From Flavobacterium ranwuense (GTDB lineage: Bacteria; Bacteroidota; Bacteroidia; Flavobacteriales; Flavobacteriaceae): a DNA stretch of 64,000 nucleotides. The stretch spans positions 744,001 through 808,000 of the forward strand of contig NZ_SMLH01000001.1 in the NCBI RefSeq assembly GCF_004349315.1, read 5' to 3'. Positions 26,576 through 36,540 of this stretch are shown in pieces. The position numbers and the translations under genes were made by a program. How positions within the stretch are numbered: position 1 is the stretch's first letter; every line of letters starts with the position of its first letter. The notes under the pieces were generated by a model. It had not been told where the DNA came from. It ran no database searches and was given only the letters and a program-made list of their open reading frames with translations.

Positions 26576-27574
26576 ATGAATACAATTACAGCCGCAATAA
26601 CCGCTGTTGGAGCCTATGTTCCAGACTTTGTTTTAACTAACAAAGCTCTTGAGGCCATGGTTGACACCAATGACGAGTGGATAACCTCTCGTACAGGAAT
26701 AAAAGAAAGAAGAATCCTCAAAGAAGAGGGTAAAGGAACTTCTTTTTTAGCCATAAAAGCTGCACAAGATTTATTAGCTAAAGCCAATATTGACCCTCTA
26801 GAAATAGACTTGTTGATAATGGCAACTGCAACGCCAGATATGCCAGTTGCTTCAACAGGTGTATATGTAGCAACCGAAATAGGAGCCTTAAATGCTTTTG
26901 CATATGATTTGCAAGCAGCATGTTCCAGTTTCTTATTTGGGATGTCAACGGCAGCAGCTTACATAGAGTCCGGAAGATACAAGAAAGTACTATTAATTGG
27001 TGCTGATAAAATGTCCTCTATCGTAGATTATACTGATAGATCAACCTGTATCATTTTTGGAGATGGAGCTGGAGCAGTATTGTTCGAACCTAATTATGAA
27101 GGATTAGGATTGCAAGACGAATACTTGCGCAGTGATGGAATCGGAAGAGATTTTTTGAAAATTGACGCTGGTGGTTCTCTACTTCCTGCCTCTTACGAAA
27201 CAGTAAGAGATAATAAACACAATATTATTCAAGACGGAAAAACAGTATTTAAATATGCTGTGACCAACATGGCTGATTCAAGTGAATTAATTCTGAAAAG
27301 AAATAATTTAACCAATGAAGATGTAGATTGGTTAGTTCCTCATCAAGCCAACAAACGTATTATTGATGCAACAGCAAATAGAATGAATTTAGAAGATTCT
27401 AAAGTGCTAATGAATATTGAAAAATACGGAAACACAACTTCTGCGACTTTACCATTAGTTCTTAATGATTTTGAACATTTATTCAAAAAAGGAGATACGA
27501 TAATTTTGGCTGCTTTTGGAGGTGGATTCACTTGGGGATCTATATATCTAAAATGGGCATACGATAAAAAATAA
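26576..27574 (+). CDS. fabH: Beta-ketoacyl-ACP synthase III
   Basis: The 332-residue enzyme starts fatty-acid chains from acetyl-CoA or branched acyl-CoA and malonyl-ACP. The triad is Cys in LQAACSSFLFG near residue 114, His in VPHQANKRI near 258 and Asn in YGNTTSATLP near 288. The substrate-tunnel and glycine motifs NDEWITSRTGIKER and AFGGGFTWGSIY are standard. It lies 23 bases before accB, so it is the first gene of a fabH-accB-accC unit. Confidence 0.97.
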   Translation: MNTITAAITAVGAYVPDFVLTNKALEAMVDTNDEWITSRTGIKERRILKEEGKGTSFLAIKAAQDLLAKANIDPLEIDLLIMATATPDMPVASTGVYVATEIGALNAFAYDLQAACSSFLFGMSTAAAYIESGRYKKVLLIGADKMSSIVDYTDRSTCIIFGDGAGAVLFEPNYEGLGLQDEYLRSDGIGRDFLKIDAGGSLLPASYETVRDNKHNIIQDGKTVFKYAVTNMADSSELILKRNNLTNEDVDWLVPHQANKRIIDATANRMNLEDSKVLMNIEKYGNTTSATLPLVLNDFEHLFKKGDTIILAAFGGGFTWGSIYLKWAYDKK

Positions 27575-27597
27575 ATTTAAACTAAAAACAAATAATT

Positions 27598-28077
27598 ATG
27601 GATTTAAAAGAAATTCAAAATCTAATCAAGTTTGTAGCAAATTCAGGAGTTGCAGAAGTTAAATTAGAGATGGATGATGTGAAAATTACCATCAGAACAA
27701 CTTTAGAAGGAAATGTAACTGAAACCACGTATGTTCAACAAATGCCGGCTCAAGCTACACTTCAACAAGCAGTAACTCCACAACAAATTGCTCCGGTTGC
27801 AGTAGCTCCAGAAGTTCCAGTAGCAGAAAACGCTCACTATATCACCATAAAATCTCCAATCATTGGAACTTTTTATAGAAAACCATCTCCAGATAAACCA
27901 ATGTTTGTTGAAGTAGGTAAAACAATTGCTAAAGGTGACGTACTTTGTGTAATTGAAGCTATGAAATTATTTAATGAAATTGAATCTGAAGTTTCTGGTA
28001 AAATTGTAAAAATATTGGTTGACGATATGTCGCCAGTAGAATTTGACCAACCGTTATTCTTAGTAGATCCATCATAA
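27598..28077 (+). CDS. accB: Acetyl-CoA carboxylase biotin carboxyl carrier protein
   Basis: The 159-residue protein has an N-terminal dimer region, a Pro/Ala/Val/Gln linker (about 45-80) and a C-terminal biotinyl domain. The biotinylated Lys lies in [12 protein letters not shown], with Lys near residue 125. The thumb region [20 protein letters not shown] is typical. It carries carboxyl-biotin between AccC and the carboxyltransferase. Confidence 0.97.
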   Translation: MDLKEIQNLIKFVANSGVAEVKLEMDDVKITIRTTLEGNVTETTYVQQMPAQATLQQAVTPQQIAPVAVAPEVPVAENAHYITIKSPIIGTFYRKPSPDKPMFVEVGKTIAKGDVLCVIEAMKLFNEIESEVSGKIVKILVDDMSPVEFDQPLFLVDPS

Positions 28078-28174
28078 GGAATTATAAATTATGAATTATA
28101 AATTATGAATTGGTTTTTATCACCAGTCCTATATTTTAAAAAATTCATAACTCATAACTCATAACTCAAAAAAG
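28078..28174. repeat. Simple-repeat spacer between accB and accC
   Basis: The left half is two copies of attataaattatgaa. The right half is aattcat followed by three copies of aactcat/aactc. The halves are partly complementary, so the RNA could fold between the two genes. No coding sequence is present. Confidence 0.65.
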
Positions 28175-29521
28175 ATGTTTAAAAAAATATTGATTGCCAA
28201 TAGGGGGGAAATTGCGTTACGCGTAATTAGAACATGCAAGGAAATGGGTATAAAAACGGTAGCCGTTTATTCTACTGCAGATGCCGAAAGTCTACATGTA
28301 AAGTTTGCTGACGAAGCAGTTTGTATTGGACCACCTCCAAGCAACTTGTCCTATTTAAAAATGTCAAATATTATTGCCGCTGCCGAAATTACAAATGCAG
28401 ATGCAATACATCCGGGATACGGATTCCTTTCTGAAAATTCTAAATTTTCTAAAATTTGTCAAGAACATGGTATCAAATTCATTGGAGCTTCTCCAGAGAT
28501 GATTGATAGAATGGGAGATAAAGCTTCCGCAAAATCGACTATGATTGAAGCGGGTGTTCCTTGTGTTCCAGGTTCAGTAGGAATTTTAGAATCGTATGAG
28601 CAAGCCTTACAATTATCAAGAGATTTTGGCTACCCAGTAATGCTTAAAGCAACTGCTGGTGGTGGTGGAAAAGGAATGAGAGCTGTTTGGAAAGAAGATG
28701 AATTGTTGAAAGCTTGGGAAGATGCGCGTCAGGAATCTGCAGCAGCTTTTGGAAATGATGGAATGTATCTGGAGAAATTAATCGAAGAGCCTCGCCATAT
28801 TGAGATTCAAGTAGTAGGTGATTCTTACGGAAAAGCCTGTCATCTTTCAGAAAGAGATTGTTCAGTTCAAAGACGTCATCAAAAATTAACTGAAGAAACT
28901 CCATCTCCATTTATGACAGATGAGTTACGTGAAAAAATGGGTGAAGCAGCTGTAAAAGCAGCTGAATACATTAAATATGAAGGTGCTGGAACTGTAGAAT
29001 TTTTGGTTGATAAACACCGTAATTTCTACTTTATGGAAATGAATACCCGTATTCAAGTAGAGCACCCAATTACAGAACAAGTTATTGATTATGACTTAAT
29101 CCGTGAGCAAATTATGGTTGCCGCTGGAATACCTATTTCGGGTAAAAACTACTTACCACAATTACATGCGATCGAATGCAGAATTAATGCAGAAGATCCT
29201 TATAATGATTTCCGTCCTTCTCCAGGAAAAATCACAACATTACATATGCCGGGTGGACACGGAGTTCGTTTAGACACTCACGTGTATTCAGGGTATACTA
29301 TTCCACCAAATTACGATTCAATGATTGCAAAACTTATTACTACAGCCCAATCTCGTGAGGAAGCGATTAGTAAAATGAGAAGAGCCTTGGATGAATTTGT
29401 AATCGAAGGAATAAAAACTACGATTCCGTTTCATAGGCAATTAATGGACGATCCTCGTTATATTGCAGGAGATTACACTACTGCATTTATGGATACTTTC
29501 AAAATGAACGATCCGGAATAA
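28175..29521 (+). CDS. accC: Acetyl-CoA carboxylase biotin carboxylase subunit
   Basis: The 448-residue ATP-grasp enzyme carboxylates biotin on AccB. It has [19 protein letters not shown], the Gly-rich ATP loop [31 protein letters not shown] and [14 protein letters not shown], with the catalytic and metal-binding residues. RIEDPYNDF-like [16 protein letters not shown] is also present. It is the last gene of the unit and is followed by a terminator. Confidence 0.97.
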   Translation: MFKKILIANRGEIALRVIRTCKEMGIKTVAVYSTADAESLHVKFADEAVCIGPPPSNLSYLKMSNIIAAAEITNADAIHPGYGFLSENSKFSKICQEHGIKFIGASPEMIDRMGDKASAKSTMIEAGVPCVPGSVGILESYEQALQLSRDFGYPVMLKATAGGGGKGMRAVWKEDELLKAWEDARQESAAAFGNDGMYLEKLIEEPRHIEIQVVGDSYGKACHLSERDCSVQRRHQKLTEETPSPFMTDELREKMGEAAVKAAEYIKYEGAGTVEFLVDKHRNFYFMEMNTRIQVEHPITEQVIDYDLIREQIMVAAGIPISGKNYLPQLHAIECRINAEDPYNDFRPSPGKITTLHMPGGHGVRLDTHVYSGYTIPPNYDSMIAKLITTAQSREEAISKMRRALDEFVIEGIKTTIPFHRQLMDDPRYIAGDYTTAFMDTFKMNDPE

Positions 29522-29540
29522 AAAATACTTTATTTAAGTA

Positions 29541-29571
29541 AAAAACCTTGCAGCGATGCAAGGTTTTTTTG
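29541..29571 (+). terminator. Terminator after accC
   Basis: Arms aaaaaccttgca and tgcaaggttttt around gcga are followed by T. Between it and 29784 I see no gene, only AT-rich leader sequence. Confidence 0.92.
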
Positions 29572-29783
29572 TTTATTATATTTTGATACTGCCTGAATTG
29601 TATAATAATTATACACTTTGCCCCAGTATTTATACATCTTTCTTGTGTTTTGAATTTAATGGCTATTTTTAAAGCGTTGTTTTTTAATGCATTAACGATG
29701 TGATGCCTTGCTTTAAATGATTGGTATAATTATTTCTTTGTCTTAAGTAACAATAACAAATAAATAATTTAAAATTAAATACT

Positions 29784-30080
29784 ATGAAAAAGTTAATCTT
29801 ATCCGCAGCAATCGTTTTAGGAAGTTTGTCAACTTATGCTGCTACAGCTCCAATCGTGAGTAGTACCATTAAATCAGTATCAATTCAAGAGGAATACACT
29901 GAAGTAAAATTGGAAGAAGTTCCTGAAGCAATAAAAGCGGCATTAAAAACGGCATATCCAAGTGCTGTTCTTGACAAAGCGTATATAAATGCTAACAAAG
30001 AATACAAATTAGACATTACTGTTGGAGATAAAAAAGGAAATCTTTTTGCTGATGCAAATGGGAAATGGATTCAAAAATAA
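29784..30080 (+). CDS. Small secreted PepSY-like protein, copy 1
   Basis: The 98-residue protein has a signal peptide (MKKLILSAAIVLGSLSTYA). The mature domain resembles the PepSY-like fold: EVKLEEVPEAIKAALKTAYPSA, then KAYINANKEYKLDITVGDKKGNLFADANGKWI. It is a clear paralogue of the next gene, matching it closely over the signal and the C-terminal half. Proteins of this type are secreted and of unknown role. In other bacteria PepSY modules inhibit or modulate proteases. Confidence 0.8.
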   Translation: MKKLILSAAIVLGSLSTYAATAPIVSSTIKSVSIQEEYTEVKLEEVPEAIKAALKTAYPSAVLDKAYINANKEYKLDITVGDKKGNLFADANGKWIQK

Positions 30081-30109
30081 AAATATAATAATAAATAAAA
30101 ATAAATAAT

Positions 30110-30400
30110 ATGAAAAAGTTAATGGTATCAGCAGCAATCGTTTTAGGGAGTTTATCAGCATTTGCGACTACAGTTCCAAATCAAAATTTTCAAGTTCAAT
30201 CCTCATTATTTCAAGAAGGATATACTGAAGTAGAAACAGTTCCTGATGCTGTGAAAAAAGCGCTGGAAACAGCACATCCGGGCGCGGTTCTTGGAAAAGC
30301 ATTTATAAATGCAAAGAAAGAATACAAATTAGAGATTACAGTTGGAGACAAGAAAGCTACTGTTTATACGGATGCCAATGGGAAATGGATAAATAAATAA
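30110..30400 (+). CDS. Small secreted PepSY-like protein, copy 2
   Basis: The 96-residue protein is the tandem paralogue of the gene at 29784. It shares KEYKLEITVGDKKA, TDANGKWI and a signal peptide MKKLMVSAAIVLGSLSAFA. It differs most just after the signal and at KALETAHPGAVLGKAF. The gap of 29 bases is AT-rich and holds no promoter-like -7 element, so the pair is probably co-transcribed. It lies upstream of a sigma-54-type regulator, but no sigma-54 promoter was recognised before either gene. Confidence 0.8.
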   Translation: MKKLMVSAAIVLGSLSAFATTVPNQNFQVQSSLFQEGYTEVETVPDAVKKALETAHPGAVLGKAFINAKKEYKLEITVGDKKATVYTDANGKWINK

Positions 30401-30420
30401 TTTAGGTGAGTTTTGTTTTT

Positions 30421-30457
30421 AAAAAGAGAGATTGTTTGTAACAGTCTCTCTTTTTTT
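30421..30457 (+). terminator. Terminator after the PepSY-like pair
   Basis: Arms aaaaagagagattgtt and aacagtctctcttttt pair over 16 bp with one G-U, followed by further T. Confidence 0.9.
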
Positions 30458-30517
30458 GCAAAAAATTATGAGAATACAAATTTAATACCTTTATTTTAGC
30501 CTTAAAGTTAAAATGTA

Positions 30518-31864
30518 ATGGCTAAGATTTTATTGATTGAAGATGATGTTGCCTTTTGTAAATTATTAGAAAAATTTCTAGTAAAAAAAGCGTACGATGT
30601 AACGCCGGCATTTTCAGCGGCAGAAGCAAAATCCAAAATTAAGAGCAACGAATTTGATTTGGTCATCACGGATTTAAGACTTCCCGATTCTGATGGGATT
30701 GCACTTATGTCAGAAATAAAATTGACTCACCCAAATGTTCCCGTAATACTAATGACGGGATATTCTGATGTGAGTACGGCTGTTAAAGCTATAAAAAATG
30801 GTGCTGCGGATTACATCTCCAAACCATTTAATCCTGAAGAAGTTCTATTGGTTATTACCAATGCTTTAGAAATTTCAAATGTCACGGAGTCAAATCAAAT
30901 AGTCACCGCGACAAAAATCGGAAAACAAAGTGTAAAAAAAGATGCCAATGAATTCGTTAAAGGAATTTCTAAAGCATCCCAAAAGCTTGCCGAATACATA
31001 CAGCTGGTCAGTCCGACAAATATGTCCGTTTTAATTATCGGCGAAAGCGGAACTGGAAAAGAAGTCATTGCCAAAAGTATTCACGAAAACAGTTCCAGAA
31101 AAAATACTAATTTCATTGCTGTTGACTGTGGTTCAATTCCAAAAGAATTAGCAGCGAGTGAATTTTTCGGTCATATTAAAGGATCTTTTACGGGAGCAAT
31201 TCATGATAAAATTGGTTTTTTTGAAGCGGCAAATGGGGGGACTATTTTTTTGGATGAAATTGGGAATCTGTCTTATGAGAATCAAATTCAGCTTTTGAGA
31301 GCTTTGCAGGAAAGAAAAATCAAACCCGTTGGCAGTAATAAAGAAATAGACGTTGATATTAGGATTATTACCGCAACAAATGAAGATTTGCGTGAAGCGG
31401 TTAAAAGTGGAGATTTCAGGGAAGATTTATATCACAGAATCAATGAATTCTCTATTCATTCCCCGTCATTAGTCGAGAGGAATGAAGATTTAATGATCTT
31501 CTCAGATTTTTTTCTTGAAAAGTCAAATCAGGAATTGAATAAAAATGTCATCGGATTTTCTTCGGAAGTCATGACTATTTTTCAAAACTACAGATGGCCG
31601 GGAAATCTTCGGGAACTTCAAAATTGTATCAAAAGAGCAACGCTTTTATCGCAAGGGGATTTTATTGAAAAAACGGCACTTCCTATGGAGTTTTTTCAAA
31701 ATGAAGACAAAAAAATCACCGATTTTTCTTTGTTTGAAAATGAGAAAGAAACCATTCTTGAAGCTTTAAATCAAACGAATAACAACAAATCTGAAGCTGC
31801 GAAATTGTTGAAAATTACCAGAAAAACGTTATATAATAAATTAAATCGTTACGATATTAATTAG
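30518..31864 (+). CDS. Sigma-54-dependent NtrC-family response regulator
   Basis: The 448-residue protein has three domains. The receiver (about 1-120) has Asp52 in VITDLRLPDSDG. The AAA+ domain has Walker A GESGTGKE, the sigma-54 contact loop GSFTGA (a variant of GAFTGA), Walker B GGTIFLDEIGN and RALQERKIKPVG. The C-terminal Fis-type helix-turn-helix is NKSEAAKLLKITRKTLYNKL. It should activate RpoN promoters when phosphorylated. Its stop overlaps the stop of the convergent hybrid kinase by four bases, so the two are likely partners. Confidence 0.95.
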   Translation: MAKILLIEDDVAFCKLLEKFLVKKAYDVTPAFSAAEAKSKIKSNEFDLVITDLRLPDSDGIALMSEIKLTHPNVPVILMTGYSDVSTAVKAIKNGAADYISKPFNPEEVLLVITNALEISNVTESNQIVTATKIGKQSVKKDANEFVKGISKASQKLAEYIQLVSPTNMSVLIIGESGTGKEVIAKSIHENSSRKNTNFIAVDCGSIPKELAASEFFGHIKGSFTGAIHDKIGFFEAANGGTIFLDEIGNLSYENQIQLLRALQERKIKPVGSNKEIDVDIRIITATNEDLREAVKSGDFREDLYHRINEFSIHSPSLVERNEDLMIFSDFFLEKSNQELNKNVIGFSSEVMTIFQNYRWPGNLRELQNCIKRATLLSQGDFIEKTALPMEFFQNEDKKITDFSLFENEKETILEALNQTNNNKSEAAKLLKITRKTLYNKLNRYDIN

Positions 31865-34290
31865 TCTGATTCCTTTTCTAAAAGAGAAAAAAGACGGTCA
31901 ATTTTATCTTTTAAGTTTTCAGAATGGATTTTAATTGCTGCGATTGTAAAATCGTCTAACTCTAAGTGATCTAATATTGTGCTAATTTCGTTGGCTTGAA
32001 TTTGTTTGAACATTGGTCCCATTTTATGGGCAATATTTTTAATCTCAATAAAATTTTCTAAAGAAATAGCTTGTTCTAAATTGCCTAAATTTTCTTTGGT
32101 ACTCGCTATAAACGATTCTAAAACCTCAGTTAAAGCCTGTTTTTCATTGGGTAAAAATGATTTTAATGCTTTTAAAGAATAGAGCTTGTCTGTTTTTGTA
32201 GCATCAGTCCTATTTTTTAATCCAATAGGAATTTCATCATTATTCAAAATTGCTTTTATGATTTTAAGTAATGTTTTAGGCGAATATGGTTTTCTGACAA
32301 CGGTTGTGAAACCAGCTTTTTTATAACGCTCTAAATCCAAATCACTTTTTCCAGTCACGGCTATTATCGGTTGCTTTTTATAATTGGAGTCGGGTGTGTT
32401 TTGGAGTTCTTTTAAAAATGAAAAACCGTCCATAACGGGCATTTGAATATCCGTAATTATGAAATCAAAACTGTTGTTTTTGATCCAATGAAGCGCTTCG
32501 TGTGCATTGTTAAATGGAATTACATTGAAGTGATGCTGTTTTAAAACTTCGGTTGTCAATTTTAATAAACCCTCATCATCATCGATGATAATTGCGGTAA
32601 ATTCTTCTTCTGATGGATTGTTATTTAATTCTTTTTGAATCGAATCGTCAAATTGTAATGGAATCTGAATCTGAAAAACACTTCCTTTGTCCAGTTCGCT
32701 TTTCAAGCTTAATTCACCGCCTAAAATAGCCGTCATTTTTTTAGAGATGGTAAGTCCTAAACCCGTTCCTCCATATTTTTTTTCAATATTTTCGTCGGCT
32801 TGTGTGAATTCTTCAAAAATTAATTGTTGATTTTTTTCTTCTATTCCAATGCCGGAATCTTCAATTAGGATGATTACTGTATTGGTTTCTGAATGGATTT
32901 TGGCTTGAATTTTTATGAATCCTTTTTCCGTAAATTTGAAAGCATTCCCAATGATGTTAGACAGTATTTGTCTTAGTCGGAATGGATCTCCAATGATTCT
33001 TTGTTTTAGATTAGGATCAACTTCAATAATCAGTTGAATTTGTTTTTGCGTATAAACGGATTGAATGCTGTTCCCAACTTCATTAATGATGTCATATAAT
33101 GAAAACGGAATTTTTTCTACCGTGATTTTTCCTGCTTCAATTTGAGTGAAATCTAATAAATCCTGTACTAATTGTGAAATGTAATCTGATGAACCTTTGA
33201 TATTTTTGGTGAAATACAATTGCTTGGTATTTAAATCAGAATTTCCCAGCAGTTCCGTGTAACCAACAATAGTACTTAAAGGCGTTTTCAAATCGTGGCT
33301 TACTGTCGAAATAAGTTGTTCTCTGCTCGTTAATAGTTTTTTTGTTTTAGAATTTGCAATCTCCAGTTGTTTCTTATAAGATTGTGTTTTGGAGTAATCA
33401 TTTAAAATGATAATCAAAAAGAACAAGGTCAATAACAATCCAATTATTGCGGCAGTGGTAACAATTTGGTTTGTTTTTTTTAAGGAATTTTCTCGGTCTG
33501 AATAGCTTTTGGTCGTATTTATAATGATTTCACGTTCTATAATATTGAGTACTTTTCTTAACTGGTCGGATATCGAAAGTTCGTTTTGCAACAATTTATT
33601 TTCTTCCTGATTTAACAGCAGTTTCTTTTTTGCGGTTTCTTTCTTTACGTCATTCAGCAAGTTTTTTGAAGCCATTAAAATGGAATCTGATGCTTTTTTG
33701 CTTAATGTATTGGTGCTGTCATCGGGAATATTTTGATTCAAATAAGCCACGTACTTTTTAAGTACATTTCGTTGGTATTGCCCCATTTCCGAAGGGTATT
33801 TCACAAAATCTTCCAATTGAAGTTTTCGCAATGAAGACTCCATTTTTGTCAAATCCTCAATGGCGGTTTTAACAGAAGTTTCATCCTCGGTTTTATTTTT
33901 TATCGTTTTTAGTTGCTGGATGTTTTTAGTTTTTTTGGACAATAAATATTTTACACTATCCAGTAAAGTGATTTGATAGGGAGTAGAAACCAATAGTTTT
34001 AAAGAATCAATATCTGATTTTAAAGATGCAGTTTTGCTGATATAATTTTTAAAATCTTTCTCTGATTCAGATTGAATAGCGATTCGGGCTAAACTTTCCG
34101 TTTTATGCATGTCAGATAGTAAACTACTCACTTTCAAAATAGTGCTGCTTTCCTCCGTAATTCTCTTTTCAGTTTTAGAAAAACTCTTGTTTTCAGTATA
34201 TAAAAACCAGCCTACGCTTACAAAAAGTAAGGCCAGCACCAGATAGCTTAGGAGAATTTTTATCGGAATATAACTTTTTTTACTGTCCAT
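31861..34290 (-). CDS. Membrane hybrid histidine kinase with receiver and HPt domains
   Basis: The 809-residue protein has a membrane helix at about 11-31, a largely helical, Lys/Ser-rich extracytoplasmic region to about 270, and a second helix at 278-297. A DHp domain follows with His332 (STVSHDLKTPLST). The ATPase has GNAFKFTEKG, EDSGIGI and YGGTGLGLTISK. The receiver has Asp614 in IITDIQMPVMDG. The HPt domain has His755 in NIAHKMGPM. The full phosphorelay is therefore in one chain, able to pass phosphate to an external receiver. The convergent sigma-54 regulator is the natural candidate. Confidence 0.93.
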   Translation of the reverse strand: MDSKKSYIPIKILLSYLVLALLFVSVGWFLYTENKSFSKTEKRITEESSTILKVSSLLSDMHKTESLARIAIQSESEKDFKNYISKTASLKSDIDSLKLLVSTPYQITLLDSVKYLLSKKTKNIQQLKTIKNKTEDETSVKTAIEDLTKMESSLRKLQLEDFVKYPSEMGQYQRNVLKKYVAYLNQNIPDDSTNTLSKKASDSILMASKNLLNDVKKETAKKKLLLNQEENKLLQNELSISDQLRKVLNIIEREIIINTTKSYSDRENSLKKTNQIVTTAAIIGLLLTLFFLIIILNDYSKTQSYKKQLEIANSKTKKLLTSREQLISTVSHDLKTPLSTIVGYTELLGNSDLNTKQLYFTKNIKGSSDYISQLVQDLLDFTQIEAGKITVEKIPFSLYDIINEVGNSIQSVYTQKQIQLIIEVDPNLKQRIIGDPFRLRQILSNIIGNAFKFTEKGFIKIQAKIHSETNTVIILIEDSGIGIEEKNQQLIFEEFTQADENIEKKYGGTGLGLTISKKMTAILGGELSLKSELDKGSVFQIQIPLQFDDSIQKELNNNPSEEEFTAIIIDDDEGLLKLTTEVLKQHHFNVIPFNNAHEALHWIKNNSFDFIITDIQMPVMDGFSFLKELQNTPDSNYKKQPIIAVTGKSDLDLERYKKAGFTTVVRKPYSPKTLLKIIKAILNNDEIPIGLKNRTDATKTDKLYSLKALKSFLPNEKQALTEVLESFIASTKENLGNLEQAISLENFIEIKNIAHKMGPMFKQIQANEISTILDHLELDDFTIAAIKIHSENLKDKIDRLFSLLEKESD

Positions 34291-34353
34291 TTTTCAAAGA
34301 TAAAAATTACAAAAGCGTTTAAAGTTAAGTTATTCAAAATGTTTTGATGCAAA

Positions 34354-34381
34354 CAAAAAACCTCACTGGAAAGTGAGGTTT
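34354..34381 (-). terminator. Terminator of the S9 peptidase gene
   Basis: On the minus strand the stem aaacctcact/agtgaggttt is followed by a T-run. It lies 22 bases past the stop. Confidence 0.88.
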
Positions 34382-34402
34382 GATTTATTTTAAAGTTGTA
34401 AT

Positions 34403-36304
34403 TTATAAGGTTTCTTTCAACCATTTGAAAAATTCACCTTGCCAAATTTGAGCATTCTGCGGTTTTAATACCCAATGATTCTCTTCAGGAAAATACAAGA
34501 ATCTACTTTTTATCCCTCGTAATTGCGCCGCTTGGAAAGCTTCTTGACCTTGTCCTATCGGCACACGAAAATCTTTTCCGCCTTGAATAATTAAAATTGG
34601 TTTGTTCCATTTTTCAACCATGGTCATAGGATTGAAAATAGTGTAGGCTTTTTGCGCAACAGCATTGTCTTTTTCCCAATAGTTACCACCAAAATCCCAG
34701 TTGGTAAAGAAAACTTCTTCGGTAGTTCCATACATACTTTGTGTATTAAAAATTCCATCATGGGCAATAAAGGTTTTGAATCGGTTGTTGTGCATTCCGG
34801 CCAGATAAAAAACAGAATACCCGCCGTAACTGGCGCCAACACATCCTAAACGTGTCGCATCAACATATTTTTCCTTCGCCACATCATCAATCGCTGAAAG
34901 GTAATCTTGGATTACTTGTCCGCCCCAGTCTTTGCTGATTTGCTCATTCCATTCCACACCATGACCTTGCATTCCGCGACGGTTTGGAGCTACAACAATA
35001 TAACCGTTAGCGGCCATCAACTGTAAATTCCATCGGTAAGAATAAAATTGTGTCAATGGAGATTGCGGCCCGCCTTGACAATACAAAAGAGTTGGATATT
35101 TTTTTGAGGGATCAAAATTAGGCGGAAGAACCACCCAAACTAACATTTTTTTACCATCCGTTGTCGTTACGTAGCGTCTTTCGGTTTTGCTTAACGCCAA
35201 AGAATTATAGGTTGTTGTATTGACATTAGATAGTTGTTTCCAAGTGTTTTTCTTTAAATTATAAGAAAAAATTTCCGCAGCATGATTCATGTCAGTTCTC
35301 GTTACGATGATGTTATCACCGGAAAAACCAACTAAATCATTGACGTCAAACTCACCATTAGTGATTTGGTGAACGTTAATTGCAATTTTGGTCAGCCCTG
35401 GAAAATTAACTTCAAACAACTGTTTTGTTCCATCAATCGGCGCCACAAAAAAGACTTTTTTTCCGTCAGTACTCCAGATAAAATGATCCACAGTGCCATC
35501 CCAATTTGCCGTCAGGTTCATTTTTATTCCTTTGAAACTAACAATCAGGTCATTTTTATCGGCTTCATAACCGTCTCGTTTCATTTGTAACCAAGTCAAA
35601 TTTCCTGTAGGAGAAAATTGTGGAGCAGTATCATATCCCAGATTTTCTTCGGTTCTATTGATGGTTTTTCCAGTTTCTAGATTGTATTCGAAAATATTGG
35701 TATTGGTAGAAACAGCATAATCCGTTCCTGCTTTTTTCTTGCTTACGTAAAGAATACTTTTGCTGTCTGGCGACCAAATATAATCTTCATCACCACCAAA
35801 AGGTTTTTGTGGACTGTCGAAATTTTCTCCCTTCAGAATGTCAATTCCCACAGCGCCTTCTTTGTTTTCTTTGTAAAAAACATGATTGTATTTGCCTTCA
35901 TTCCAAGTGTCCCAATGGCGATAATTCAATCCGTCGTAGATTTGAACATCTGATTTTTCCAGTTCAGGATAAAAATCTTTTCCGTGAATTTTTTCGATTT
36001 TCACTTCTTCATTGTAAACAATATATTTCCCGTCTGGAGAAATGTTCTTGTCTTTTAATAGGTCTTTAGTCTCTTTTACTTCGGTTGGATTTCCACCATT
36101 TACTGGTAAAATGTAGAGTTTTGTATCCGATTTATTTTCTTGAACAGAAGGAGTTGTTACTTTATAGACTATATTTTTTCCATCTTTGGAAATACCTAAA
36201 GGAGTTACTCTTCCTAGTTTCCAAAGCAGCTCCGGAGTCATTACATTTTGTGCCATAGCAGTTAAACTCATCATTAATAAGGGTATTAGCAGTATTTTTT
36301 TCAT
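34403..36304 (-). CDS. Secreted S9-family peptidase (prolyl oligopeptidase / DPP-like)
   Basis: The 633-residue protein has a signal peptide (MKKILLIPLLMMSLTAMAQ). An N-terminal WD40/PD40-like propeller follows (about 25-390), with blades such as SPDGKYIVYNEE and SPDSKSILYVSK. The C-terminal alpha/beta hydrolase has nucleophile Ser in GCVGASYGGYSVFY, Asp in GGKDFRVPIGQ and His in EENHWVLKPQN. It should cut short peptides in the periplasm. The length is usual for the family. Confidence 0.93.
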   Translation of the reverse strand: MKKILLIPLLMMSLTAMAQNVMTPELLWKLGRVTPLGISKDGKNIVYKVTTPSVQENKSDTKLYILPVNGGNPTEVKETKDLLKDKNISPDGKYIVYNEEVKIEKIHGKDFYPELEKSDVQIYDGLNYRHWDTWNEGKYNHVFYKENKEGAVGIDILKGENFDSPQKPFGGDEDYIWSPDSKSILYVSKKKAGTDYAVSTNTNIFEYNLETGKTINRTEENLGYDTAPQFSPTGNLTWLQMKRDGYEADKNDLIVSFKGIKMNLTANWDGTVDHFIWSTDGKKVFFVAPIDGTKQLFEVNFPGLTKIAINVHQITNGEFDVNDLVGFSGDNIIVTRTDMNHAAEIFSYNLKKNTWKQLSNVNTTTYNSLALSKTERRYVTTTDGKKMLVWVVLPPNFDPSKKYPTLLYCQGGPQSPLTQFYSYRWNLQLMAANGYIVVAPNRRGMQGHGVEWNEQISKDWGGQVIQDYLSAIDDVAKEKYVDATRLGCVGASYGGYSVFYLAGMHNNRFKTFIAHDGIFNTQSMYGTTEEVFFTNWDFGGNYWEKDNAVAQKAYTIFNPMTMVEKWNKPILIIQGGKDFRVPIGQGQEAFQAAQLRGIKSRFLYFPEENHWVLKPQNAQIWQGEFFKWLKETL

Positions 36305-36380
36305 TTTAATAATTGATTTTTTCGAATGCTAAAATTAGCCAATTTAAATTGATGTTTTTTCGTTTTTAACACTTGCTTTT

Positions 36381-36506
36381 TAGCCCCGATAAAAGTGGAA
36401 ATCCTTTTATTTTTTTGCTTTAAAAAAATAAAAGATTACTTCACACTGCTTTCATTTTAATTGAAGTTCAGTGAATTTATTTGCAAGGGATAGCGGGATT
36501 AGCTCC
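36381..36506. repeat. Dispersed hairpin element upstream of the FAD oxidoreductase gene
   Basis: It begins tagccccgataaaagtggaa and ends ggatagcgggattagctcc. Inside is a 13-bp perfect hairpin, cttttattttttt (36404-36416) with aaaaaaataaaag (36422-36434). Its reverse complement aligns with 54789-54875 at both ends (ggagcta..., ...gggcta). A TTG-initiated extension of the next gene would be encoded by its right end, which argues against that start. Confidence 0.65.
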
Positions 36507-36540
36507 AAAAAATTATTATTTTTATAAAAAATATTTGGAC

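Noticed and set aside
36481..36540. TTG-led N-terminal extension of the FAD oxidoreductase
   Set aside because: The first part is encoded by the end of a dispersed repeat and the Rossmann motif starts properly from the ATG at 36541.
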